64,000 bases of DNA from assembly GCF_024706985.1 (NCBI RefSeq), contig NZ_JAMCCX010000061.1:62001-126000 (forward strand). The letters run 5' to 3'. Source of the stretch: Alicyclobacillus sp. SP_1. Its GTDB lineage: Bacteria; Bacillota; Bacilli; Alicyclobacillales; Alicyclobacillaceae. The notes under the pieces are model-generated. The model worked only from the letters and a program-made list of their open reading frames with translations, was not told where the DNA came from and ran no database searches. Both the position numbers and the translations under genes were made by a program. Every line of letters begins with the position of its first letter. Positions within the stretch are counted from its first letter, which is position 1. Below are positions 1-6,852 of this stretch, piece by piece.

Positions 1-77
1 TCGAAGGAGCGGGTTTCGGCAGGAAACAAACGGGCCGTCGAGAATCCTGATTAAGAGAGCATAAAGGAGGACCTTCG
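1..77 (+). other. Tail of an upstream gene plus the rmlC ribosome binding site
   Basis: Two plus-strand frames stay open from the window edge, one stopping with TAA at 52-54 and one with TAA at 62-64. Either could be the C-terminus of an upstream gene, probably another dTDP-rhamnose gene by context, but too few residues are visible to choose the frame or name it. The run AAAGGAGG at 63-70 is the ribosome binding site of the next gene. Confidence 0.35.
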
Positions 78-617
78 TTGAAAGTCGTCAATCAGAAATT
101 CGACGGTGTTATGTTGCTGGAGCCGGAGGTACACGGGGACCATCGTGGGTTCTTTTTGGAGAGTTACCATGCCGACGAATGGCGAAAAATTGGCATTTCC
201 AATGAGTTTGTTCAAGACAACCACTCGTTTTCCGCGCAACCTGGAACGCTTCGCGGACTGCACTATCAATTGTCTCCGTACGCTCAGGGAAAATTGGTGC
301 GCGTGACGGCTGGAGCGGTCTATGACGTGGTCGTGGACATTCGAAAGCAGTCGCCGACGTTTGGGCAGTGGGCCGGATTTTTGCTGACGGCTGCAAATTA
401 TCGGCAGTTGTGGGTTCCGCGCGGGTTTGCCCATGGATTTTGCACGGTGGTTCCAGATACAGAAGTTCAGTACAAAGTAGACCAGTACTATTCGCCCATT
501 CACGACCGCGGCATTCTTTGGAATGATGAAGCGCTCGGCATTATTTGGCCATTTTCAGACCCTGTTTTGTCGGAGAAAGACCAACGTCACCCTGTGTTAG
601 CTAAGGCTGAATTATGA
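78..617 (+). CDS. rmlC: dTDP-4-dehydrorhamnose 3,5-epimerase
   Basis: This 179-residue cytoplasmic enzyme should carry out the 3,5-double epimerisation of dTDP-4-dehydro-6-deoxyglucose, the third step of dTDP-L-rhamnose synthesis. It has the family's usual length and cupin fold markers: the RGLHYQ motif with the likely catalytic His62, the VVVDIRKQSPTFG strand, the VPRGFAHGF turn and the YKVDQYYS segment that carries the active-site tyrosine. The TTG start is chosen because AAAGGAGG lies 7 bases upstream. The gene sits at the window edge, so rmlA, rmlB and rmlD, if present, would be to the left. Rhamnose would serve cell-wall or S-layer glycans, which fits the many surface proteins in this window. 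Confidence 0.93.
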   Translation: MKVVNQKFDGVMLLEPEVHGDHRGFFLESYHADEWRKIGISNEFVQDNHSFSAQPGTLRGLHYQLSPYAQGKLVRVTAGAVYDVVVDIRKQSPTFGQWAGFLLTAANYRQLWVPRGFAHGFCTVVPDTEVQYKVDQYYSPIHDRGILWNDEALGIIWPFSDPVLSEKDQRHPVLAKAEL

Positions 618-825
618 TTCATCAGTCGTCCAGTTTTCAGGGGTGAAATCGGTGGATATGGTCTCATAGGGTGTCGCCGTTTGGCCCAAGTGCTGCGCTT
701 ATGCCCTCGCTTCCGCAGAAACAACTTCCTATAAATACCTTGCTTGAAAAACTTTACGAAGCGCATGTCGCGCTGCTTTGCTATCATCTCTATTAAGAAC
801 ACCCCAATCAGAGGAGGCAAATTAA

Positions 826-2175
826 ATGAAGAAGGCAGTGTTTGCAGCAGGTGCAGCCGTAGCCATGACGCTCGGCATGAGCGTTCCGACCGTCATGGCG
901 GCTACTCCGGCTAAATCGTCCGCCAGTGTTTCGCATGTGGCCATGGTCAATGGCTGGAAGGTGGTGTTTCCGCGCGACGTGATGGTCGATGGCAAGCCAG
1001 CCATGCCCGTTTGGTATGCGATTGAAGCCCTTCACGATGCTGGTTTTGTTTCTCAGTGGAACAAAGGCTCGTGGGATATCACTACCACTGGCAAGGTCAG
1101 CACAGATGCCGGACTTGCGAAATCAGGCGCAGTTGATGTGGTCGTCAACGGATCGTCCATCGGATACATGCCAGGTTCTGTCCATGTCGATCCGTTCTCG
1201 CACAAACCGACACTCTACGTATCGGTAGCGGACATCGGAAAAGTTGCGCAGGCGATTGGTTTGACTTCCAACTGGAAGTCTGGCGAGTGGAGCGCCGTAG
1301 GTCCGAAGGTTGCGGCGCTAGGACAGGCGATGACAAACACAGTGAAATCGCCTGCGTATCAGATGAGTGGCACATCCAATCTCACATTGTCCGTAGTTCG
1401 CGCCGCTGGGGGTTCGGCAAAGCTGTCGACGCACGCGGTTCAAGTGCCGTTGGTGATGCACATGGTCGAATCGCTGATGGGTGAGGTCGGCATAGTGGAC
1501 GGCATGCGTGCAGAGCGGATGACCGAAACGATGACGTCTTCTTCACTGATGGCGAGTGGTAAAGCGATGACCATCACCGCAGAGCAGTACGTGATTGGCT
1601 CTCATCTGTACATGAAACTGGTGGGGCCAGGACAGAGTGGTAAGTGGCAGACGGTTCCGCTCAATGCATCATTGAGTCAACTGCTGCAATCTCCTGCGTC
1701 GAGTGTGCCGCTTTCTTTGTCACTGCTTCGCGACATCACGGTATCGACGTCAGGAAAAGCGACTGTTTATCATGCTGCGCTCAATTCCAAAGGTTTGACG
1801 AACTACATTGAAGAGTTGGAGAGTTCGCTCCAGTCGTCCATGCCTTCGTCTTCCGTGTCCCCCAAAGAACTTGCTTCCGTACTTGGCGTGTTGCTTCATG
1901 AGATTCATGCAAGCACGACGATGACGGTGGAGAATATTGGAGGGGAGCCGCGCCTCCATGCCGAGACGGCTCATGTCGATTTGACCATCGATGCGAAAGA
2001 CTTTGGGAGCCTGGCCCCCGTCGTTGCGGAGAAGCTGCAGAGTTTGACGGAGAAAGACAATATTTCCTTGACCTATGCTTATGCGAACGTTCCCGTCACG
2101 GCACCTACGGGACTGCCGTCGACAGGGACAACTACCACGACGGGGACGACGTATGGCACAGGTAGCATGAATTAA
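826..2175 (+). CDS. Secreted protein with an MPVWY-type (copper-amine-oxidase-N-like) module
   Basis: This 449-residue protein has a clear signal peptide: a Lys-Lys start, a hydrophobic core and a likely cut after TVMA near residue 25. Residues 40-90 hold a module with the pattern MPVWYAIEALHDAG then W-x-x-x-x-W, a form of the copper-amine-oxidase N-domain found in secreted wall proteins of spore formers. The same module appears twice in the protein at 21147-22775. Residues 180-420 form a second region rich in Ser, Thr and Met with no name I can give, and the end is a Thr/Gly-rich low-complexity tail. GAGGAGG at about 807-815 supports the ATG start. It is probably a cell-surface protein; no enzyme motif is visible. 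Confidence 0.8.
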   Translation: MKKAVFAAGAAVAMTLGMSVPTVMAATPAKSSASVSHVAMVNGWKVVFPRDVMVDGKPAMPVWYAIEALHDAGFVSQWNKGSWDITTTGKVSTDAGLAKSGAVDVVVNGSSIGYMPGSVHVDPFSHKPTLYVSVADIGKVAQAIGLTSNWKSGEWSAVGPKVAALGQAMTNTVKSPAYQMSGTSNLTLSVVRAAGGSAKLSTHAVQVPLVMHMVESLMGEVGIVDGMRAERMTETMTSSSLMASGKAMTITAEQYVIGSHLYMKLVGPGQSGKWQTVPLNASLSQLLQSPASSVPLSLSLLRDITVSTSGKATVYHAALNSKGLTNYIEELESSLQSSMPSSSVSPKELASVLGVLLHEIHASTTMTVENIGGEPRLHAETAHVDLTIDAKDFGSLAPVVAEKLQSLTEKDNISLTYAYANVPVTAPTGLPSTGTTTTTGTTYGTGSMN

Positions 2176-2255
2176 TGGTATACTTTTACTGGACATTCAA
2201 GATGCCCGGTAGATTTTGTTTGACGGAACTTGTTTGACGGAATGGAGGTTAGAAC

Positions 2256-2729
2256 GTGAGCGTCTATTCATACGAAGTCGCCAAGACATCGGGTGAGACG
2301 GAATCTCTGCAAAAGTACGATGGACAGGTCCTTCTCATTGTCAACACTGCTAGTAAGTGAGGATTCACACCTCAGCTTGCAGGTCTGCAAGCCTTACACG
2401 ATAAGTATCAAGAGCGCGGGTTTTCAGTACTCGCGTTCCCGTGCAATCAGTTTGCTGGACAGGAGCCGCTCGGGAATGAAGAAGTAGCGTCTTTCTGCCA
2501 AGTGAACTATGGTGCAACATATCCGGTCTACGCGAAGATTGACGTCAAAGGACCCACGGCGCATCCACTGTTTCAATATCTGACCAATCAGAAGCGCGGC
2601 GTACTCGGCGGTTCTGTCAAATGGAATTTCACTAAATTTCTCGTCAACCGCAAAGGCGAAGTCGTTAAGCGCTATGCCCCAACGACAAAACCTGATGCAC
2701 TCCAACGCGATATCGAGAGCCTACTGTAA
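2256..2729 (+). CDS. Glutathione peroxidase-like selenoprotein (in-frame TGA as selenocysteine)
   Basis: Reading from GTG 2256 through a TGA at codon 35 gives an intact 157-residue thiol peroxidase. The TGA at 2358-2360 falls exactly at the catalytic position, in the context NTASK-[TGA]-GFTPQ, where the family has Cys or selenocysteine. The remaining signatures are present: FPCNQF with Gln65, a resolving-type Cys81 in FCQVNY, and WNFTKFLV with Trp123 and Asn124, giving the Sec/Gln/Trp/Asn tetrad. A SECIS-like hairpin follows the TGA. GGAGG at 2244-2248 supports the start. The protein should reduce hydrogen peroxide or lipid peroxides. Conventional gene callers would split it into two non-coding pieces. 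Alternatives are a nonsense-mutated pseudogene or a sequencing error at one base. Confidence 0.85.
2361..2400 (+). promoter_or_regulatory. Bacterial SECIS-like element
   Basis: Fourteen bases after the TGA codon lies a perfect 7-bp stem, GCTTGCA at 2375-2381 with TGCAAGC at 2386-2392, closing the loop GGTC. The core TTGCAGGTCTGCA closely resembles the apical hairpin of the Escherichia coli fdhF SECIS, whose loop is also GGUC. In bacteria SelB binds this hairpin and places selenocysteine at the preceding UGA. The loop is about one codon further from the UGA than in fdhF, within the range seen for bacterial SECIS elements. Confidence 0.8.
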
Positions 2730-2774
2730 CTGTTGATAGCGAGGTTGCCGTATGGGTTTGATGGAAGCTTCGAT

Positions 2775-2811
2775 GGAGGGTCTGCTGTGAATAATGAGCA
2801 GTAGACCCTCC
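2775..2811 (+). terminator. Hairpin terminator-like structure after the peroxidase gene
   Basis: A 13-bp stem, GGAGGGTCTGCTG with CAGTAGACCCTCC, has one G-T pair and an 11-base loop. The bases after it (AGACTTCTTGTT) are only moderately T-rich, so termination is likely but not certain. It separates the peroxidase from the next gene. Confidence 0.6.
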
Positions 2812-2970
2812 AGACTTCTTGTTCGCAGAACGGATTGTTCCGAGGTTATTCTCGAAGGCCTTCCCGAACAAAGCGGTCGCCACCGGCCATCAGGGGACAG
2901 GGTGCCACCTGTCCAGGCAAATTTGTGGCTATATGAGCGGCGATGAGAGACTGAGACTGGAGGGGAGCAT

Positions 2971-3444
2971 TTGATTCACTTTCTGCTCTATCCGACGGCA
3001 GGTGTTCACAGAATCGGCCTGTTTGTCGGCGGCATCGTGTGGCTACTCTTTGGAATGTACTATTTTCGGAACAGAATGCGGGAGCGGCGTCTCGGCCTCG
3101 CCAGCTATTTGCTCGGTGGGGCGATGATCGTTGTGTACGAAATCCACATGGATTGGTACTGGCTGGTCATTGGACTGTTTCTTATTCTCGCGGGTATCGT
3201 CGCTATGCCGCGTTCGAACAGCTCGGGCACAAGGGCTGCTTTGCACCGCTCCGGGCAAAGAAAAGTCGGCAACGCGTCTGCTCCCGGAAAGTCTCAGGGG
3301 AAACAAAGAGCTAGGTCGGGCCGAACGACTGCGTCGAAAGTGGGCGCCAAGCCTTCTGCAAGCAGCGGCAAAGTCGCAACCAGCTCGAAGAAGCGTGTCT
3401 CCACTTCGTCGTCGCAAAGCTCGCGGTCCACAAAAAAATCGTAG
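2971..3444 (+). CDS. Small membrane protein with a basic Ser/Lys-rich tail, unknown function
   Basis: I do not recognise this 157-residue protein. Residues 1-75 hold two to three hydrophobic segments (VGGIVWLLFGMYYF, LASYLLGGAMIVVYEI, YWLVIGLFLILAGIVAM). Residues 80-157 are a low-complexity tail full of Ser, Lys, Arg and Gly, which would be cytoplasmic or exposed and probably disordered. The TTG start has GGAGGGGAG about 5 bases upstream. It lies just ahead of an ABC exporter pair in the same direction, with 53 bases between, but nothing shows that it is part of that transporter. Confidence 0.65.
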   Translation: MIHFLLYPTAGVHRIGLFVGGIVWLLFGMYYFRNRMRERRLGLASYLLGGAMIVVYEIHMDWYWLVIGLFLILAGIVAMPRSNSSGTRAALHRSGQRKVGNASAPGKSQGKQRARSGRTTASKVGAKPSASSGKVATSSKKRVSTSSSQSSRSTKKS

Positions 3445-3497
3445 CGAGTTCGCCGCGTCCGTGCGAATCGCATCACGTTCAAGGAAGAGGCTGAGCA

Positions 3498-4502
3498 ATG
3501 TCCATCACCACAGCGGACCAAGAACAGCAGACACCTGTTTCAACATCCCCGATTGCCGTTCAAATTCGCCATTTGACGAAAGTCATGGGTCGCAAGACGA
3601 TTGTCGACCAACTCTCTTTAGACATTCCGCGCGGGGAAGTATTCGGATTTTTAGGTCCCAATGGAGCTGGCAAGACCACCACGATTCGCATGATGGTCGG
3701 TCTAACCTCACCGACGAAGGGGGAGGTGCTCATCGCAGGAATCGATGTATCGACTCACTTCGCGGAGGCTATGTTGCACGTAGGCGCCATCGTCGAAAAT
3801 CCGGAGATGTACAAGTATTTGACGGGATATCAAAATCTTCGGCACTTTGCGCGCATGTCACCCGGCGTGACGAACGAGCGGATCGACCAAGTGGTCCGCT
3901 TAGTCGGGCTCGAACAGCGAATCCAGGAAAAGGTGCGCACCTATTCTTTGGGAATGCGGCAGCGCCTTGGCCTAGCACAAGCGCTGTTGCGCAAGCCGGA
4001 TGTTTTAATCTTGGACGAACCCACGAATGGGCTCGATCCCGCCGGCATTCGCGAACTCCGTGACCATCTTCGTACTCTCGCCCGCGAAGAAGGTTTGGCG
4101 GTGGTGGTGTCGAGCCACTTGTTGTCGGAGATGGAGCTCATGTGTGACCGCGTAGCCATCATTCAGGCGGGGAAGTTGGTGGATGTGCGTGCGCTTGGCG
4201 ACCGAGCGGGGGTGGACGAGCAGTCCGAGACAAGTCCGTGGACGGTGTTCGAAGTGAACGACGTTCCGGCGGCTGTGCGTGTGCTGGTCGCGCATTTTCC
4301 GGATTGCAAAGCGAAGCCAGGCGGTGCTGCCGACGGATTCGTCGAAGCCACTTTAGCCCGCTCCGACATTCCCCAGGCGGTCGCTCATTTAACCGCTGAA
4401 CACGTGGCGATTTTCGGGATTCGGAGTGTTACTCGGTCACTGGAAGAGACATTCCTCGAATTGACGGGAGGTGGTCCGATTGTATCCTCTCCTCGCCAAT
4501 GA
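3498..4502 (+). CDS. ABC-2 type exporter, ATP-binding subunit
   Basis: This 334-residue ATPase powers the membrane subunit encoded next. The nucleotide-binding domain occupies residues 20-240, with Walker A GPNGAGKTTT at 53-62, the signature YSLGMRQRLGLAQ, Walker B LILDEPTNGLD and the switch histidine in VVSSHLLSEMEL. The remaining C-terminal 95 residues are the usual variable extension of the BcrA/YxlF-type group. In this family the pair exports peptides, antibiotics or other hydrophobic compounds, but the substrate cannot be read from the sequence. The gene overlaps the start of the permease by about 23 bases, so the two are translationally coupled. Confidence 0.93.
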   Translation: MSITTADQEQQTPVSTSPIAVQIRHLTKVMGRKTIVDQLSLDIPRGEVFGFLGPNGAGKTTTIRMMVGLTSPTKGEVLIAGIDVSTHFAEAMLHVGAIVENPEMYKYLTGYQNLRHFARMSPGVTNERIDQVVRLVGLEQRIQEKVRTYSLGMRQRLGLAQALLRKPDVLILDEPTNGLDPAGIRELRDHLRTLAREEGLAVVVSSHLLSEMELMCDRVAIIQAGKLVDVRALGDRAGVDEQSETSPWTVFEVNDVPAAVRVLVAHFPDCKAKPGGAADGFVEATLARSDIPQAVAHLTAEHVAIFGIRSVTRSLEETFLELTGGGPIVSSPRQ

Positions 4503-5424
4503 GAATCTAAAAATCTACTCGCGCGTGCGTACGTGGGTGCTCGCTGCTCTAGTCTTAGTCGCTATTGGACTGACGGGTTGGGTCTTGGCGGCGCATCCTA
4601 GTCCTGTTTCGGCCAATTGGAAAGCGTCTCTTCAGACCACCGATGCTTCTTTGAAGAAAGAGATAGCAGAGGATGGGGCGCACATGCCGCGCGATGTGCT
4701 GGAACAGCTCAAGTCGCAAATCGCCGTCAACCAGTACTATATTGCCCACAATTTGGAGCCTGGCCGGGAGACTGGGTGGGCGTTTGCCCGCACCGCAGAA
4801 AACATTGTCTCGGTGTCGACCGTATTCATTCTCGTCATCGCTGGTGATATTGTCGCGAGTGAATTTGCTGGCGGAACGATTAAGATGCTGCTGACGCAAC
4901 CTGTTTCTCGAACTCGGATTTTGTTTGCGAAATATGGGGCAGCTCTCTTGTTCGGACTGTTTCTGCTGGCGTTTACGCTGGCCATTTCCCTTCTCATCGG
5001 AGGGGTACTCTTTGGCTTTCACGGGGCGAATGCGCCCGTCATTTATGTGAACGATCACGCTACGCTCGAACGCATACCTTCGTTTCTGTACCTGCTTGTG
5101 CAGTATGGTTTTGACTTGGTCACGATGGTCATGACGGTGACCATTGCGTTCATGATTTCGACGATTTTTCGCAGCAGTGCGATTGCCATCACCATTTCGG
5201 TTTTGGTGGTGTTTGTGGGGAACACACTGGTGGCGGCTCTCAGTCGCTATCATTTTGTGAAGTACATTCTCTTCACCAACATGAACTTGAGCCAATACAT
5301 GCAGAATGGACCGATTGTCAAAGGAATGACCCTGGAGTTTTCGGTTTTCATGCTGGTTGCGTACTTTGTGGTATTGAACTTTCTGTCGTGGCTGTTTTTT
5401 GTCAAGCGGGATGTGGCGGTCTAA
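4480..5424 (+). CDS. ABC-2 type exporter, permease subunit
   Basis: This is a 314-residue integral membrane partner of the preceding ATPase. Six hydrophobic segments can be seen: one at residues 15-35, then, after a long extracytoplasmic loop rich in charged residues, FILVIAGDIVASEFAGGTIK, LLFGLFLLAFTLAISLLIGG, MVMTVTIAFMISTIF, AIAITISVLVVFVGNT and a last pair before KRDVAV. SEFAGGTIKMLLTQPVSR is the typical ABC-2 coupling region. I place the start at TTG 4480 because GGGAGG lies 8 bases upstream inside the ATPase gene; GTG 4471 is the alternative and adds three residues. Confidence 0.9.
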   Translation: MYPLLANENLKIYSRVRTWVLAALVLVAIGLTGWVLAAHPSPVSANWKASLQTTDASLKKEIAEDGAHMPRDVLEQLKSQIAVNQYYIAHNLEPGRETGWAFARTAENIVSVSTVFILVIAGDIVASEFAGGTIKMLLTQPVSRTRILFAKYGAALLFGLFLLAFTLAISLLIGGVLFGFHGANAPVIYVNDHATLERIPSFLYLLVQYGFDLVTMVMTVTIAFMISTIFRSSAIAITISVLVVFVGNTLVAALSRYHFVKYILFTNMNLSQYMQNGPIVKGMTLEFSVFMLVAYFVVLNFLSWLFFVKRDVAV

Positions 5425-5479
5425 TGGTGCGTTGCATCGGACCGCAGAGAGGTGTACGGTGAAGCGGGAGGGATAAACG

Positions 5480-6577
5480 ATGAATGCGCTGGAACAACTA
5501 CATACGCTGGGCCAAAGTATCTGGTATGACAACGTCGAACGTGGTCTGCTGGAGTCTGGGGAAATGGCGCGCCTTATTGCCAATGGAGTGCGCGGTGTCA
5601 CGTCCAACCCGACGATTTTTGAAAAAGCGATTTTAGGGTCATCGAGCTATGACCAAGCCATTGCAGAAGCGGTATCACAACGCATGACGGTGGACGAGCT
5701 TTATGATCACTTGGTGTTTCACGACATTCGGGCTGTCGCAGATCTACTTGCTCCAGTCTATCAATCGTCTCGTGGGATAGATGGCTATGTGAGCATCGAG
5801 GTGTCCCCTGCGTTGGCGGAAGACGCAGATGGAACAGTTCGTGAAGCCCATCGTTTGCGACAAGCGGTCGGTCGGGACAATGTCATGATTAAAGTGCCAG
5901 CAACCCATGCGGGTATTGAAGCAGTGGAGCGGCTTATTGCCGAGGGCGTACCTGTCAACGTCACACTGATCTTTGGCCTAACGCAGTATGGCCGCGTGCT
6001 CGAAGCCTACATTGCCGGGCTTGAGTCACGCCAAAAGCAAGGACTGTCGCTCGACGTAGCGTCTGTCGCGAGTTTCTTTGTCAGCCGCGTGGACACGCTG
6101 GTGGACAAAGAAGTGAGCAACAAAAAATTACCTACTGAGTTGGCTGGTAAGGCTGCGGTGGCCAACGCCAAACTCGCCTACGCTCATTTTAAAACAGTGT
6201 CAGAATCTGACCGCTGGCAATCTCTCGCTACCTCGGGAGCACGGGTCCAGCGACCGCTCTGGGCATCTACGAGTACGAAAAATCCGGCTTACCCAGTGCT
6301 CTTGTACGTACAGACGTTGGTCGGACCGCACACGGTCAATACAGTCCCTCCTGCGACGCTCACGCACATCGAACAGGCCTCTGAGTTCGAACGTAGCGTC
6401 GATGTCGATGTGCCTTCGTGTCGGGCCGCTATCGCGGAATTGGAGTCTGCGGGAATTTCTATGGAACAAGTTTCTGAACAGTTGCTGGACGAAGGTTTAC
6501 AAGGATTTCGGAAGTCATTTGACCAATTAATGGGTGCTTTGACGGAACGCCTGGCAGGGAGACCGGCATCGAATTAA
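5480..6577 (+). CDS. tal: Transaldolase
   Basis: This 365-residue enzyme of the non-oxidative pentose phosphate pathway moves a dihydroxyacetone unit from sedoheptulose 7-phosphate to glyceraldehyde 3-phosphate. It is the long, single-domain form found in actinobacteria and some Bacillota. Diagnostic segments are SIWYDNVERGLL near the start, GVTSNPTIFEKAI, and NVMIKVPAT with the Schiff-base Lys138; TSTKNPAY and NTVPPATL follow in the expected order. The ATG start has GGGAGGG about 8 bases upstream. It stands alone between the ABC exporter and a histidine kinase and is closed by a strong hairpin. Confidence 0.95.
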   Translation: MNALEQLHTLGQSIWYDNVERGLLESGEMARLIANGVRGVTSNPTIFEKAILGSSSYDQAIAEAVSQRMTVDELYDHLVFHDIRAVADLLAPVYQSSRGIDGYVSIEVSPALAEDADGTVREAHRLRQAVGRDNVMIKVPATHAGIEAVERLIAEGVPVNVTLIFGLTQYGRVLEAYIAGLESRQKQGLSLDVASVASFFVSRVDTLVDKEVSNKKLPTELAGKAAVANAKLAYAHFKTVSESDRWQSLATSGARVQRPLWASTSTKNPAYPVLLYVQTLVGPHTVNTVPPATLTHIEQASEFERSVDVDVPSCRAAIAELESAGISMEQVSEQLLDEGLQGFRKSFDQLMGALTERLAGRPASN

Positions 6578-6615
6578 GACGTACGGCAGGTGCACAGTCA
6601 ATGTCTGGAATCTAT

Positions 6616-6645
6616 GAGATCAGTCTGAATTATCAGACTGATCTC
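6616..6645 (+). terminator. Perfect hairpin after tal
   Basis: A perfect 13-bp stem, GAGATCAGTCTGA with TCAGACTGATCTC, encloses the loop ATTA, 39 bases after the stop of tal. No T-run follows, so it may act as an RNA 3'-end stabiliser or a weak terminator. Confidence 0.6.
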
Positions 6646-6752
6646 TGCTGCAATTCAAACAGAAGAAATTGTCGAATTTGAAAACAGCCGCGCATTTCTT
6701 GTAAAAAAATCATGATGGAAGCCATATTTTACTAAACATTAAAGCTCATACA

Positions 6753-6761
6753 TGTTATGAT
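6753..6761 (+). promoter_or_regulatory. Extended -10 promoter element of the kinase gene
   Basis: TG-T-TATGAT matches the extended -10 form of a housekeeping sigma factor; no good -35 box is present. Transcription from it would begin near 6768, downstream of ATG 6757, and so supports ATG 6853 as the real start of the kinase. Confidence 0.5.
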
Positions 6762-6852
6762 GAAACTATCGGTTGACGCGATTCTCAAGTTTTTCTCACA
6801 TCCAAGACCCCTCTTCGCCTCACCTACATCCAAAGAAAGAGAAGGACTCATC

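Noticed and set aside
2221-2245. Short direct repeat TGTTTGACGGAA before the peroxidase gene
   Set aside because: Two adjacent 12-base copies occur, but without symmetry or a matching promoter; I treat it as chance or slippage.
2293-2487. A 64-codon plus-strand frame over the peroxidase
   Set aside because: It is out of frame with the peroxidase homology, which reads continuously through the TGA; no conserved features of its own.
3131-4063. A 310-codon plus-strand frame over the small membrane protein and the ABC ATPase
   Set aside because: Two recognised genes in other frames cover it, and its translation is Arg/Ser-rich without any motif.
4555-5607. A 350-codon open frame on the minus strand
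   Set aside because: It lies entirely opposite the ABC permease and transaldolase starts, is full of Arg, His and Asn, and has no ribosome binding site. It is a shadow of the plus-strand genes.
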